A model generated the notes under the pieces. The model made no database searches. It saw only the letters and a list, made by a program, of their open reading frames with translations, and was not told where the DNA came from. From positions 1 to 63,545 of the forward strand of contig LNBW01000011.1 in assembly GCA_001567255.1 (NCBI GenBank): DNA of 63,545 bases, written 5' to 3'. Position 1 is the first letter of the stretch; every line of letters begins with the position of its first letter. The position numbers and the translations under genes were made by a program. This document shows positions 9,082-19,785 of the stretch, piece after piece. The stretch comes from Bacteroidetes bacterium OLB9 (GTDB taxonomy: Bacteria > Bacteroidota > Bacteroidia > Chitinophagales > Saprospiraceae).

Positions 9082-10467
9082 TTATTTTAATCCATGTTGG
9101 TCAATTAAGTAAATCAGACTTGCCATAGCTGCAGCACCTAACTCCAGTTCTCGGGGATTGACCTTGTCTATGGTATCATTGGCTGCATGATGAATTTCAA
9201 AATAGCGCTGTGAATCCGGCATCAATCCACCTAACAATCCTTTTTGAGACAGGAGTGGATGAACATCGGCTCCTGAATATCCTTCTTTAAATAAAAGACC
9301 ATAATTTTCGAGCAATGGTTCCCATTGAGATAACTTTTCCATGTATGGGCGTAAAACTTCTTTGTCTGCTTCAAAGACAAAACCTCTCGGTGTAAAACCG
9401 CCGGCATCTGATTCTATAGCAAAAAGATGGAACTCATTGTTTTCATTGGATACTCGTGCATACTCTTTACCACCTGCTAGGCCATTTTCTTCGTTAGAAA
9501 AAAGTACACATCGGATGGTCCTCTTTGGTTTATAACCTATCTCAGTCAAGATACGCAGCACTTCTATCGACTGCACTACTCCTGCACCATCATCGTGTGC
9601 TCCTGCTGTGTTATCCCAGCTATCAAGATGTCCACCGACGAGGATGATTTCATCCGGATGGGTACTTCCCTTGATTTCGCCGATGACATTGGGTGCGTAT
9701 CGTGGACCGACCATATGGCAGTTTGTTTTAATATAACCCTCTACTTTCTGTTCGCTGAGCAACTTACTTAAACGATTGGCATCATTTGTACTGATAGCGA
9801 TTGCTGGTATGCGGTGGATGGTATCTCTGTATCCTGTGACACCTGTATGTGGATAATCACTCTGAAAGAGCGATACAGAACGTACCATTGCAGCTACCGC
9901 ACCGTATTGAGCAGCCTCGTATGGCCCTCGTGTTCTCTGGTCAACAGCATCGCCGTATGCTTCAAAAGTTTCTACAAAAGTAGGGTTCATGGGCCTATTA
10001 TAAAAAACGATTTTACCTTCGATTTTTTCTCGACCTAATCTTTGGACTTCATCCAGTGTGTGTACTTCTATAATCTCAGCAGTGATCCCATTTTCAGGTG
10101 TTCTGACTGAATTGCCTAAAGCTAAGACATTTAAAGGTGATTTTGTTCCATCAGCAGCTTTGATGTGTGCTTCTTCCTTATCACCTCGATCCCAGTAATT
10201 AGCCTCACATTCCTGTAGGTAGCCATTGACATTGCGGATAGTCTTCACAAGAGATAATGTATGCTCTGCAGCTTTGATGTAGATGTCAGAACCTGCTATT
10301 CTTCCAGGATAATTGCGGCAAAGTGTCTCCAACCATCCATAGGCTTGACCATGAGCCAGTGCTTCATCGTGAATGCGCTTCAGCATTTGCTCATCATTTT
10401 GCTGAGCTTGGATTGTCAGTGAGCAGAGGATAAAGACGCTTACTAATAGTATAAAAAATGACCTCAT
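9082..10467 (-). CDS. Secreted M28-family metallopeptidase
   Basis: A 461-residue zinc peptidase with a signal peptide (cleavage near IQAQ, residue 22) followed by a PA-like insert and an M28 catalytic domain resembling carboxypeptidase Q. Zinc ligands and catalytic residues are visible in GGHLDSWDNTAGAHDDGAG, SNEENGLAGG and ESDAGGF, with a late HH pair (YFEIHHAANDT). It probably trims peptides outside the inner membrane. It heads the operon with hpt and paaI, from the promoter at 10503-10533. Confidence 0.9.
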   Translation of the reverse strand: MRSFFILLVSVFILCSLTIQAQQNDEQMLKRIHDEALAHGQAYGWLETLCRNYPGRIAGSDIYIKAAEHTLSLVKTIRNVNGYLQECEANYWDRGDKEEAHIKAADGTKSPLNVLALGNSVRTPENGITAEIIEVHTLDEVQRLGREKIEGKIVFYNRPMNPTFVETFEAYGDAVDQRTRGPYEAAQYGAVAAMVRSVSLFQSDYPHTGVTGYRDTIHRIPAIAISTNDANRLSKLLSEQKVEGYIKTNCHMVGPRYAPNVIGEIKGSTHPDEIILVGGHLDSWDNTAGAHDDGAGVVQSIEVLRILTEIGYKPKRTIRCVLFSNEENGLAGGKEYARVSNENNEFHLFAIESDAGGFTPRGFVFEADKEVLRPYMEKLSQWEPLLENYGLLFKEGYSGADVHPLLSQKGLLGGLMPDSQRYFEIHHAANDTIDKVNPRELELGAAAMASLIYLIDQHGLK

Positions 10468-10502
10468 CCGGGTGATGTTGATTTAAGAAGTAAAAAGAGT
10501 TC

Positions 10503-10533
10503 CAAAACTAAGGATAATTTTTGTAAGCACAAA
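10503..10533 (-). promoter_or_regulatory. Promoter for the M28-hpt-paaI operon
   Basis: On the minus strand TAGTTTTG (10503-10510) matches TAnnTTTG, with TTTG (10530-10533) 19 bases upstream. It lies 36 bases before the peptidase start. Confidence 0.7.
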
Positions 10534-10835
10534 TTTTAAACACTATTCCTTGATTGCTGATTCATTAATTTTAATTATTGGGCGATAGTGCTTCGTGCAA
10601 ACAGAGATTGATTAGCCAACTGGATATGCTATCGCTCTAGTGACTCAGCATTAAAAGATAGCATTTTCAATTGCCAAGATCTACTCTGCAACCATTCATT
10701 TTCCTTCAGGCCACATAGATAAAAGAAGCCCTGTATGAAAGAGGAATTTTTGATAATATGCTGTTACCCACGTGCTAACACTTTATCCTCTCAATAACAG
10801 TATTCAATTAATTATGGTAAAGAACCCTTTGGGTA

Positions 10836-10866
10836 TTTTGCAGAAATGGTAATTTGATTACCTTAG
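10836..10866 (+). promoter_or_regulatory. Possible promoter for the HupE-like gene
   Basis: TTTTG (10836-10840), an 18-base spacer and TACCTTAG (10859-10866), which has one mismatch to TAnnTTTG. The start codon follows 25 bases later. Confidence 0.4.
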
Positions 10867-10890
10867 CCGAAATATTTTTAATTATTTACG

Positions 10891-11460
10891 ATGTTTAGCG
10901 ACTTTTTCAAACTTGGAATGGAGCACATTCTTGATCCTAATGGCTATGATCATATTCTTTTTGTAACGGTATTATGTGCATTGTACGATCCATCACAGTG
11001 GAAGAAGATTTTAATTCTAGTCACTGCTTTTACTATTGGACATAGTTTGACATTGGCACTATCATCATTAGATAAGGTTCGTATTAATCCGGATCTAGTC
11101 GAGACATTGATACCTATTACCATTATCCTTACTGGAATCTTTAACATCATCATGATTTATAGGCAATCAACAAACGAACGAAGTGTAAGATTTAATTATG
11201 TCATGGCGCTCGGCTTCGGTCTGATCCACGGACTGGGTTTTTCTACATATTTTAAGGCCATCTTGGGGAGAGAAGCTAGTGTTGTCAAGCCCTTATTTGC
11301 CTTCAATTTAGGCGTCGAAGCTGGTCAGCTCGTGATTGTAAGTACTGTGTTATTACTAGGATATTTGCTCATAACTCGATGGAAACTTCAGAAAAAATAT
11401 TGGACCATTGTTATATCATTCATCGCTATCGTGGTATCAGCATGGCTATTGCTACAATAA
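10891..11460 (+). CDS. HupE/UreJ-family membrane protein
   Basis: A 189-residue protein with about six hydrophobic helices. Histidine-containing motifs HILDPNGYDHILFV (near residue 12) and GLIHGLGFS (about 112-120) are characteristic of the HupE/UreJ_2 family, often linked to nickel or cobalt uptake and to hydrogenase/urease clusters. No urease or hydrogenase gene is in the window, so metal transport is only inferred. It is a single-gene unit ending close to the convergent birA. Confidence 0.8.
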   Translation: MFSDFFKLGMEHILDPNGYDHILFVTVLCALYDPSQWKKILILVTAFTIGHSLTLALSSLDKVRINPDLVETLIPITIILTGIFNIIMIYRQSTNERSVRFNYVMALGFGLIHGLGFSTYFKAILGREASVVKPLFAFNLGVEAGQLVIVSTVLLLGYLLITRWKLQKKYWTIVISFIAIVVSAWLLLQ

Positions 11461-11479
11461 TGAGTCATCATTTAGCAAA

Positions 11480-12253
11480 TTAAAACAAACGTTGATTGAG
11501 GTATTTGACCTCCTTAAATGCATAACTAAACATGGCTCCTGTATCATGTAGTATCACTAATCTTCCATCTTTATCGACTTCTAAGATTCTGCCTTTAAAT
11601 CGCTTGCCGTCAGGTAGCTCAAAAGGAGCTTCGATATTGCGTAGATAAAGCCGCTGATGATATTTGTCATTGAGCGATGTCATTTCTCCTGCTTTGAGCT
11701 GCAGGTAGTAGTGTTCCAGGTATTCAGAAAGCCTATGCATGACTTCAAATATGTTGTACTCTTGACCATTAAACTTAGCTAGTGAGGTACTATATTCAAG
11801 TTCAATGGGAAAATCTGTTTCGTTGACATTCAAACCTATTCCCATGGCCGTACCTTTGATTGTATTACCTTTGAGGATATTTTGATTGAGAATTCCGGCT
11901 ATTTTTTTATTACCTACAAAAATATCATTAGGCCATTTGATACTGGAAGTTACTCCATAGTGCTGCACTAGATCGCTCACAGCCAGGCTACTGATGATAT
12001 TTAGATAAAATTGATGTCTGATGTCTAACCATTTAGGGTGAAAAATATAAGTAATCAATAGATTTTTACCTGGTGCACTATGCCAGCGACTGCCAATTTG
12101 TCCGCGCCCTTCTGACTGAAAGTCAGCAATAATACATGTTCCCTCAGGTGGATTGGTTTTTGATATAAGATTTAATGCGTACTCATTGGTCGAAGGTATT
12201 TCAGGAAAGTGAATTTGGTTTTTACCAGTGAATAGTGTTTGTAGGGTTGTCAT
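11480..12253 (-). CDS. birA: Biotin--[acetyl-CoA-carboxylase] ligase (monofunctional BirA)
   Basis: The enzyme attaches biotin to carrier proteins such as the biotin carboxyl carrier at 30868-31356. The signatures are EGRGQIGSRWHS (biotinyl-adenylate loop), SIKWPNDIFVGNKKIAGIL (KWPND) and a short C-terminal SH3-like cap. There is no N-terminal DNA-binding domain, so it is the non-regulatory form. The frame stays open upstream to 12322, but that extension (a Tyr-rich stretch) is atypical and overlaps the rsfS promoter, so the ATG at 12253 (MTTLQTLF) is preferred. It is divergent to rsfS. Confidence 0.9.
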   Translation of the reverse strand: MTTLQTLFTGKNQIHFPEIPSTNEYALNLISKTNPPEGTCIIADFQSEGRGQIGSRWHSAPGKNLLITYIFHPKWLDIRHQFYLNIISSLAVSDLVQHYGVTSSIKWPNDIFVGNKKIAGILNQNILKGNTIKGTAMGIGLNVNETDFPIELEYSTSLAKFNGQEYNIFEVMHRLSEYLEHYYLQLKAGEMTSLNDKYHQRLYLRNIEAPFELPDGKRFKGRILEVDKDGRLVILHDTGAMFSYAFKEVKYLNQRLF

Positions 12254-12276
12254 ATCAACATGATTGATTATCTTTG
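12247..12276 (+). promoter_or_regulatory. Promoter for rsfS-ftsH that decides the rsfS start
   Basis: TTG (12247-12249), a 19-base spacer and TATCTTTG (12269-12276) match the Bacteroidota consensus. Transcription would start near 12283, downstream of the ATG at 12260, so the TTG at 12305 is the more likely rsfS start codon. Confidence 0.65.
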
Positions 12277-12304
12277 TGGTGTAATAATAGAAAAATTTAA
12301 CGTA

Positions 12305-12691
12305 TTGAATATAACAAATCATTTAATAACTGAAAAAGTTGATAGCGAAGCACTGAATCATTGTGTGGTTGATGCTATCCAGGATATTAAAGGAAAAAAT
12401 ATTTTAAAGCTGGACTTAAGAGACGTAGATGATGCACCTTCAGATTTTTTTATAATATGTGAAGGAGATTCTACGACCCAGATCAAGGCCATTTCTGATA
12501 ATATTTTCAGGAGAACAAAAGAAGAACTGGGCGTTCATGCTAATCATGTAGAAGGTATCGTAGGAGCAAAGTGGATTCTAGTGGATTTTTTTGACACCGT
12601 GGTGCACGTATTTCATCCGGAGTTGAGAGTATTTTATGATATCGAAGAGTTATGGGGAGATGCCAAAGTAACTCAATATGAAAATCTTTGA
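12305..12691 (+). CDS. rsfS: Ribosomal silencing factor RsfS
   Basis: A protein of about 128 residues that binds ribosomal protein uL14 and blocks subunit joining in starved cells. The core LDLRDVDDAPSDFFIICEGDS and the C-terminal GAKWILVDFFDTVVHVFHPELR are the family signature. The frame stays open back to an ATG at 12260, but a promoter box lies inside that extension and the extension has no family similarity, so TTG 12305 is chosen. It is followed by ftsH 63 bases later, the usual Bacteroidota arrangement. Confidence 0.9.
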   Translation: MNITNHLITEKVDSEALNHCVVDAIQDIKGKNILKLDLRDVDDAPSDFFIICEGDSTTQIKAISDNIFRRTKEELGVHANHVEGIVGAKWILVDFFDTVVHVFHPELRVFYDIEELWGDAKVTQYENL

Positions 12692-12754
12692 TTACCTACT
12701 GAAAACTACTTTTAAATAATTCTGTTTTAAGTTAATTGTTAAGAAAAAGAGTAA

Positions 12755-14677
12755 ATGGATAATAATCAGGAAAATAAGAATAATCCGCCAAAGTTTAATA
12801 TTAATTCATACTGGATATATGGATTGATTCTATTGGGTATTCTTGCAGTGAATATCTACGTTAGTCTTAACTCTCAGGTGGCGGATATCAATATTAATGA
12901 CTTTAAGGAGATGGCCACAAAAGATGAAGTGGATAGGGTAGAAGTCATTAATGAAAAACTAGTCAATGTATATCTAAAGAGTGCAGTGATAGATGAAAAG
13001 TATCCGGATCTGAAAAAGAGCCAGATGTACGGTATGAATCCACATTTTAGGTTTACTATAGGAGATGTTGGTAATTTTCAGACAAAATTGGATGATCTGG
13101 AAGCAGAAGGTCATCCGGTCAATTATAGTTTCAAAACTGAAACCAATTATATAGGTCAAATATTTAGCTGGATGCTACCATTTATTCTTCTAATAGCTAT
13201 CTGGCTTTTTATCATGAAGAGAGTGAGTGGTGGTGCTGGTGGACCTGGAGGTCAGATTTTTAACATAGGAAAGTCTAAAGCCACTCTTTTTGATCAGAAC
13301 TCAAAAGTCAATGTTACTTTTGCTGATGTGGCCGGGCTCCAAGAAGCCAAGGTAGAAGTGATGGAAGTGGTGGATTTTCTGAAAAATCCAAAGAAATACA
13401 CTGCTCTAGGAGGAAAGATACCTAAAGGTGTATTACTTGTAGGTCCTCCGGGTACTGGAAAAACCTTGCTGGCAAAAGCTGTAGCCGGTGAAGCGGGTGT
13501 TCCATTTTTTACAATTTCAGGTTCGGACTTTGTAGAAATGTTTGTTGGTGTTGGAGCTTCACGTGTGCGTGATTTATTTAAACAAGCTAGAGAGAAGGCT
13601 CCTTGTATTGTTTTTATAGATGAAATTGATGCTATTGGGCGCGCCAGAGGACGCAATGCTATCCAGGGTGGCAACGATGAACGTGAAAATACCCTCAATC
13701 AGTTGCTGGTAGAAATGGATGGTTTTACAACCGATAAAGGTGTAATTCTTATGGCGGCTACAAATAGACCGGATATTCTGGATTCAGCGCTATTAAGACC
13801 GGGCCGTTTTGACAGGCAGATCGGTATCGACCCGCCGGATATCATAGGACGTGAAGAAATATTTAGGGTTCACCTTAGAAACATTAAGATTTCAGCTGAA
13901 GTAGATCCTAAAGTGCTTGCTGAAATGACACCGGGCTTTGCTGGTGCTGATATCGCAAATATCTGCAATGAAGCGGCACTGATAGCAGCCCGAAGAAATA
14001 AAAATGAAGTAGATTCAGATGACTTTAACTATGCCTTAGACAGAGTGATAGGAGGTCTGGAGAAAAAAAATAAACTCATCTCACCACGAGAAAAGGAGAT
14101 TATCGCCTACCACGAAGCTGGCCATGCGATCTGCGGATGGTTTTTAGAGCACGCTAGTCCACTGGTCAAGGTGACCATCGTACCTAGAGGTATGGGTACT
14201 CTGGGATATGCACAATATTTGCCCAAGGAAGAATTTATCATTCGTACAGAACAGCTGCTGGACCGTATGTGTATGACCCTCGGTGGACGCGCAGCAGAAA
14301 AGATTGTTTTTGACAAGATATCTACGGGTGCACAAAATGATCTGGATCAAGTGACCAAAATGGCCTATGGCATGGTGACGGTGTATGGTATGAATAAAAA
14401 TGTAGGTAATGTTTCATTTTATGCGATGTCACAAGATCAGTTCAATAAACCTTATTCGAACGAAACAGCAAGGATGATTGATGAAGAAGTGAGGAAGCTG
14501 ATTGAGACTCAGTATGAAAGAGCACAGAATCTCCTCATAGAGAAGCGTGAAGAACTCAATAAGCTGGCTCAGACCTTGCTTGAGAAGGAAGTACTGCTCA
14601 AATCAGATGTAGAACGATTGATTGGGCAGAGGCCTACGCCTGTGGATGAGTTGGCCATTGATACTCCTATTATGTAA
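12755..14677 (+). CDS. ftsH: ATP-dependent zinc metalloprotease FtsH
   Basis: A 640-residue inner-membrane AAA+ protease that extracts and degrades membrane and short-lived cytosolic proteins. Two membrane helices (about residues 22-42 and 130-153) flank a periplasmic domain; then Walker A GPPGTGKT, Walker [12 protein letters not shown], the second region of homology around [20 protein letters not shown], and the zinc site HEAGH followed by the M41 peptidase domain. Length and order are canonical. It is probably co-transcribed with rsfS. Confidence 0.97.
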   Translation: MDNNQENKNNPPKFNINSYWIYGLILLGILAVNIYVSLNSQVADININDFKEMATKDEVDRVEVINEKLVNVYLKSAVIDEKYPDLKKSQMYGMNPHFRFTIGDVGNFQTKLDDLEAEGHPVNYSFKTETNYIGQIFSWMLPFILLIAIWLFIMKRVSGGAGGPGGQIFNIGKSKATLFDQNSKVNVTFADVAGLQEAKVEVMEVVDFLKNPKKYTALGGKIPKGVLLVGPPGTGKTLLAKAVAGEAGVPFFTISGSDFVEMFVGVGASRVRDLFKQAREKAPCIVFIDEIDAIGRARGRNAIQGGNDERENTLNQLLVEMDGFTTDKGVILMAATNRPDILDSALLRPGRFDRQIGIDPPDIIGREEIFRVHLRNIKISAEVDPKVLAEMTPGFAGADIANICNEAALIAARRNKNEVDSDDFNYALDRVIGGLEKKNKLISPREKEIIAYHEAGHAICGWFLEHASPLVKVTIVPRGMGTLGYAQYLPKEEFIIRTEQLLDRMCMTLGGRAAEKIVFDKISTGAQNDLDQVTKMAYGMVTVYGMNKNVGNVSFYAMSQDQFNKPYSNETARMIDEEVRKLIETQYERAQNLLIEKREELNKLAQTLLEKEVLLKSDVERLIGQRPTPVDELAIDTPIM

Positions 14678-14730
14678 TATTCTGTTCTCTTTTGTATCAT
14701 TGGCAATATGTAGGGCTTTGGGCTGTGTGA

Positions 14731-14770
14731 GTATTTTTATAAATCAAATTTTTATTTTGATTAAAAATAC
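14731..14770. terminator. Long AT-rich hairpin between ftsH and the ComM-like gene
   Basis: GTATTTTT plus AATCAAA on the left arm pairs with TTTGATT plus AAAAATAC on the right arm around a short T-rich loop, with a small bulge. It could terminate ftsH transcription. A TATCTTTA box (14771-14778, one mismatch to the -7 consensus) follows at once and may serve the next gene. Confidence 0.45.
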
Positions 14771-14800
14771 TATCTTTAGCCTCCAAAACATTCAATTTCT

Positions 14801-16357
14801 ATGTTGGCCAAAACATTTGCAAGTGCTGTACACGGAGTAGAAGCCCGGACGATCACTGTAGAAGTGAATGCAGGAGGAACTGTTGCTGCCGGTAAGCAAG
14901 GTTACTTTCTAGTTGGTTTGCCTGATAATGCTGTCAAGGAAGGTTGGCAAAGAATAGAAGCTGCTATTAAAAATGTAGGATTCAAAGTGCCTCGAGTGAA
15001 GCTGGTTGTCAATCTAGCTCCTGCAGATATCCGTAAGGAAGGCTCAGCGTATGACCTACCTATTGCAATGGGTATTCTTGCTGCCACAGGTCAGGTGAGA
15101 GCCGAACAGCAGGATCACTTGGTCTTTATGGGGGAACTAGCACTTGATGGTCAGCTACGTCCTATCAAAGGTGTGTTGCCTATTGCGATTCAAGCGCGGA
15201 AGGAAAAATTTAAAGCTATTTTACTGCCTAAGGAAAATGCCCGTGAAGCAGCCATTGTCAACGATATTGATGTCTATGCCATCGATAATATACGTGAAGC
15301 TATAGATTTTGTCAATGGTGATTTAGAGCTCAAGCCCGTAAAATACGATACACGAGAAGTGTTTCAAGATAATATTAATCATTATGCTGCGGATTTTAGC
15401 GATGTCAAGGGTCAGGAGAATATCAAACGTGCGCTTGAACTTGCAGCTGCTGGTGGTCACAATGTGATATTGATAGGTCCACCTGGCGCAGGTAAGACGA
15501 TGTTAGCGCGGAGATTGCCTACCATCTTACCACCGCTTAACCTTTATGAAGCACTTGAAACGACTAAGATTCATTCTGTAGCTGGAATCCTTGGTGCAAA
15601 TGCGTCTTTGGTTACGGAGCGACCTTTCAGATCTCCTCACCACACAATTAGTGATGTGGCACTGGTTGGAGGAGGCTCTAATCCTAATCCAGGGGAGATT
15701 TCACTAGCGCATAATGGAGTTTTGTTTTTAGACGAATTGCCGGAATTTAAACGTCAGGTGCTTGAAGTAATGCGGCAGCCTATGGAAGAACGGAAGGTGA
15801 CAATCTCTAGAGCCAAGATTTCTGTGGATTATCCTGCCAGCTTCATGTTGATAGCATCCATGAATCCATGTCCTTGTGGGTTTTATAATCATCCAGAAAA
15901 AGAATGTGTCTGCGGTCCCGGTGTAGTAAAAAAATACCTTAATAAAATTTCAGGTCCGCTGCTGGATAGGATTGATTTGCATGTCGAAGTGACACCGGTT
16001 TCCTACGATGATTTGTCAAGTAGGGAATATAGTGCAGAGCCCAGTGAGCGCATCCGCGAAAGAGTAGTTAGAGCCCGCGAAATTCAAAATGAACGATTTA
16101 AAGATTTTGAAGGTATTTTTTCTAATGCTCAGATGCCTTCTCGTATGGTGCGGGAAGTGTGTCAACTGACTTCAGCAGGCACCACTTTGCTAAAAACAGC
16201 GATGTCAAAACTACAATTGTCAGCTAGGGCTTATGACCGAATACTAAAAGTCGCCCGAACTGGTGCAGATTTGGCTGGTAGCCCTGATATCAAGATCGAA
16301 CATCTTGCAGAAGCTATCCAGTATCGCAGTCTAGATAGAGAAGGATGGGCAGGATAG
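14801..16357 (+). CDS. comM: YifB/ComM-family Mg-chelatase-like AAA ATPase
   Basis: A 518-residue protein with an N-terminal ChlI/Lon-like domain (residues 1-170), an AAA+ domain with Walker A GPPGAGKT and the hallmark GSNPNPGEISLAHNGVLFLDE, a cysteine cluster (CPCGFYNHPEKECVCG) and a C-terminal lid. ComM homologues are branch-migration helicases that help integrate incoming DNA during transformation. Its stop lies only 13 bases from that of the convergent PBP1A gene, with no terminator between them. Confidence 0.93.
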   Translation: MLAKTFASAVHGVEARTITVEVNAGGTVAAGKQGYFLVGLPDNAVKEGWQRIEAAIKNVGFKVPRVKLVVNLAPADIRKEGSAYDLPIAMGILAATGQVRAEQQDHLVFMGELALDGQLRPIKGVLPIAIQARKEKFKAILLPKENAREAAIVNDIDVYAIDNIREAIDFVNGDLELKPVKYDTREVFQDNINHYAADFSDVKGQENIKRALELAAAGGHNVILIGPPGAGKTMLARRLPTILPPLNLYEALETTKIHSVAGILGANASLVTERPFRSPHHTISDVALVGGGSNPNPGEISLAHNGVLFLDELPEFKRQVLEVMRQPMEERKVTISRAKISVDYPASFMLIASMNPCPCGFYNHPEKECVCGPGVVKKYLNKISGPLLDRIDLHVEVTPVSYDDLSSREYSAEPSERIRERVVRAREIQNERFKDFEGIFSNAQMPSRMVREVCQLTSAGTTLLKTAMSKLQLSARAYDRILKVARTGADLAGSPDIKIEHLAEAIQYRSLDREGWAG

Positions 16358-16370
16358 CATTTACAAACCA

Positions 16371-18846
16371 TTAAAACTCTTCACTAAAATCAGTTGATTT
16401 TGGCTCTTCTTCGGTAGATTTTAAAATGTTTTCATATTGACTACAATCTAGTTCAATGAGTTCTTCTTCAGGCCTCATAAAAACAGAACTTTTTCCGTAA
16501 GGAAGCCGATTGTCGTTTTCGATTTTTTGTAAAAGTTTGACAAAATAAGGTCTTGCCATCACGGCTCCCTGGCCGTCTGCTAGTGTATTGAAGCGGATAA
16601 ATTCTTGGTCTCCACCTACCCATGTCGAAATGACTATATCAGGTGTAAACCCAACAAACCAGCCATCCTTATAGTCATTGGTGGTACCTGTTTTTCCTGC
16701 TACTTCACTTTTTTACCTTGTTTTTGATAGGATCAGCAACATATTGAAGCATATTGACGAGAACGTAGTTGTAAGCAGGATTGATAGCTCGTTTCTGTTC
16801 AGGAATAGAGGAGTAAATTACTTTCCCATTTTTGTCCTCAATTCTAGTTACAAAAACTGGCTTTGTAACGACACCATCATTGGCAAAAGCCGTATAGGCC
16901 GTAGCCATGTCCATAGCCGATAGTTCGGGCGTTCCTAAGCATATTGAAGGGTAATCTGGAATTTTGTTTTTATCAATACCGAGATTACTCACTAGGTTTT
17001 TGACACTCTGTACATTACCGATTTCTTTAATCAAATATACAGAAACTGAGTTACGAGACTCTTTAAGCGCTTGACGCAATGTCAGCATTTCACCGGTGAA
17101 TTTATTATCTGCATTATTAGGACACCACGTAGAAGCAAGATGAAAATTAGGATCATTTGCTACAATACATTGACGTTCATCCTTTACTTTATAACAAGGC
17201 GACATAGCATTTTCGATAATAGCTGTGGCATAAATGAATGGTTTGAATGTCGATCCTACCTGTCGGTTAGAGTTGACGTGGTCGTATTGGAAATATTTAT
17301 GCCCTATACCACCTACCCAAGCCAAAATATTTCCCGTCTTTGGATCCACTGCTACTGAACCGATTTGCATATGTTGCAGATGAAATTTAAGTGAGTCCAT
17401 AGGTGTCATTTCTACGGTTTTTTCACCGGATGCAGAGTAGTCAAATACTTTCATTCTGACTTTAGTATTAAATGATTTGTTCACACTGTTCTGCATTTTT
17501 GACCATTGAGATTTAAGTGTGGGCCATATTTCACTTTTAAGTATTTTCTTACACTTGTCGGCTTCTGACTGTGACAGAGATTTGTTTTTTACAAGTTTTT
17601 CAAGATGTCCTGGGTGCTCATCTTCTTCAAACATCCTGAATATGTCATTGTCTGAAAGTTGAATATTTGGGAATTCAGCATCTAAATCCGTAAATACACT
17701 AGACATATATCTTCCTCTGATGCGTTTGTACCGGTCAGAATCTTTCATCATATTGATGAGTATATTCCGACGCTGTTTTTCTTTTGCATTGTCTGCCTTG
17801 TAGGAGAAAATGTCCTTACCTTTCCACACCCTAAAATACTTTGCCTGAAGTTCAGACATATGTTCAAACATGGCTTCTTCACCATATTTTTGAATTCGTG
17901 TGTCAATGGTAGTATAAATCTTTAAGCCATCTGTGTATAGGTTGTATTTACTACCATCTGGCTTTCTATAATCGCTTTGGTCAAGCAGGTTTTTCAACCA
18001 TTTAGTAAGCTCTGCTCTAAAGTATGGTGCGATGCCATCATAATACACTTCTCGCTTGAAGTTGTCCATATTGATGAGCTTTACGCGCTTTTTGAGATAT
18101 TCATCTTCTGATAGAAAATTGTTTTTGACCATTTGTTTCAGTACCACAGAACGGCGCTTCATACTATTTTCCGGAAAAATCTTAGGGTTGTAAATTCTTG
18201 GATTTTTGAGCATGCCGATGAGTACTGCTGCTTCTTCAACGTTGAGCTCTTTTTGGTCCTTGCCAAAGTAAGTCTTTGCTGCAGCACCTATGCCAACAGC
18301 ATCATACAGAAAGTCGCTTTTGTTGAGATACATCGCTAGGATTTCTTCTTTAGTGTATCTTTTTTCAAACTCAATGGCGATGACCCATTCTTTGAGTTTT
18401 TGCCATACACGCTTAATAAAGGAAGGAGATCTTTGAGTAAAAAATAGCTTTGCTAGCTGTTGTGTGATCGTACTAGCACCTCCGCGCTGACCTAAAAAAA
18501 ATATGGCTCTAGCGGTACTACGTGCATCGATACCACTATGGTAAAAATATCTTTCATCTTCTGTGGCGACAAGCGCATGGATAAGATTGGGATTGATGTC
18601 TTCGTAATTGAGCCATTCTCTATTAAACTTAAAGATCTTGCCATAGACCTCATTATCCGCTGATATGAATTGTGAGGCAATTTCATATTTTGGATTTTCA
18701 AGTTCTTCTGTATCTGGAAGTAATTTTTTTGAAATATATAAAAACAATAATACAGTCAATGCTAAACCTCCCAGTACCATGTAAATCATGTACCGGAAAA
18801 ATTTGTTGTTATGAGATTGGACTGCTGATTTAGAGTGTTTTGACAT
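16371..18846 (-). CDS. mrcA: Penicillin-binding protein 1A, frameshifted before the KTG box
   Basis: A bifunctional peptidoglycan synthase of about 824 residues. After a short cytoplasmic N-terminus and one membrane helix (about 19-40), the GT51 glycosyltransferase domain shows [15 protein letters not shown] and [12 protein letters not shown]; the transpeptidase domain shows the nucleophile in GSTFKPF and the SRN box. The frame stops at 16705 just before the third active-site box. Removing one base of the T6 run at 16709-16714 gives [14 protein letters not shown] and reads on to 16371 with a normal C-terminal domain. The KTG triad is thus lost from the uncorrected frame, which would be inactive as a transpeptidase. 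Confidence 0.92.
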
Positions 18847-18868
18847 GTAGGATATAGAAAATTTTCTG

Positions 18869-18900
18869 CAAAAATATCAAAAACATTTTATATATAACAA
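18869..18900 (-). promoter_or_regulatory. Promoter for the PBP1A gene
   Basis: On the minus strand TATTTTTG (18869-18876) matches TAnnTTTG, with TTG (18898-18900) 21 bases upstream. It lies 23 bases before the start codon. Confidence 0.6.
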
Positions 18901-19107
18901 TCTGTTATTTAGCATTCATTACTTTAACGAAATATATAATGATTTTATGTTGTTTTAGGGTAAGGAATACAATTTTGTTTGATTTTTGACGAAAGGCTTG
19001 AGAGTGATAAAAATTTTTTGTTTAGTTTGCTGTTTGTTTTGGATAGTAGGATGGTCAGTTTATAAGGAGATTTTACTTTCTGACGCTAATAATTTTCAAT
19101 ACATTCG

Positions 19108-19785
19108 ATGAAAGATCATAAAAAAAGCATAAAAGAAGGACTGATAATTGATGCAGCTGAAAGTGTTTTCGGAGAAGTCGGCTTTAAGAATGCTAAAATG
19201 GAAGAGATAGCCAGAACCGCAGGTATCACTAAGGTGACACTCTATTCCTACTTTCAGTCAAAGGAAAATCTTTATCTGGCCGTGACCTATCGTGCTTTGT
19301 TGCTTCTGATAGAGCGATATTACGACATCATAGAGAAAACAAAGGATAAAAGTGGTCTAGAATCGGTCATGAGCATACTCGAAGGGTTTATGTCATTTTG
19401 TGAAGAAAATTATTTATACTCAGAGGCCTTACTTGAATATTTTGCTTTGATTCGCTCCACATCAGGAGGTACTAATGAAGCTAAGCTCACTGAAGCCGTC
19501 AAAGATAGTATCTATTATGTCAAGTTGCAGGATATGCACAACCTACCTTTTAAACTAACTGTCAAAGAGATCGAACGTGGCAAAAAAGATGGAAGTATTA
19601 AAATTAAGGTTGATTCTATGTTGTGCACGCTGCATGGTTGGACGATGGCGCTTGGTTATGTTAAGATCCTGAGTGCTTCAGGGACAAATGCCACTCCGCT
19701 TTTCAATGTAAATCTGAGTGATTTGAAGGCTTTTAACCTATTTATTGCTAAGAGTATGTTTTCTTCAAAATCATTTGACGGATGA
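19108..19785 (+). CDS. TetR/AcrR-family transcriptional regulator
   Basis: A 225-residue regulator with an N-terminal TetR helix-turn-helix (EEIARTAGITKVTLYSYFQSKENLY, about residues 32-56) and an all-helical ligand-binding domain without recognisable specificity. Its last four bases overlap the nadK start (ATGA), so the two are translationally coupled. No palindromic operator was recognised upstream, unlike at the efflux operon regulator at 35688-36290. Confidence 0.88.
   Translation: MKDHKKSIKEGLIIDAAESVFGEVGFKNAKMEEIARTAGITKVTLYSYFQSKENLYLAVTYRALLLLIERYYDIIEKTKDKSGLESVMSILEGFMSFCEENYLYSEALLEYFALIRSTSGGTNEAKLTEAVKDSIYYVKLQDMHNLPFKLTVKEIERGKKDGSIKIKVDSMLCTLHGWTMALGYVKILSASGTNATPLFNVNLSDLKAFNLFIAKSMFSSKSFDG

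Larger units (their letters stand above)
10468..10890. other. Gene-free spacer
   Basis: A 423-base divergent spacer holding the M28 promoter, a possible hupE promoter and a weak inverted repeat (GCGATAG at 10582-10588 with CTATCGC at 10629-10635). No convincing coding frame or RNA gene was seen. Confidence 0.6.

Noticed and set aside
10582..10635. Inverted repeat GCGATAG/CTATCGC as an attachment or regulatory site
   Set aside because: Only seven pairs with a 40-base loop in an AT-rich spacer; chance occurrence is likely.
12260..12304. Longer N-terminus for RsfS starting at the first ATG
   Set aside because: An exact -7 promoter box (12269-12276) lies inside it and the extra residues do not resemble the family.
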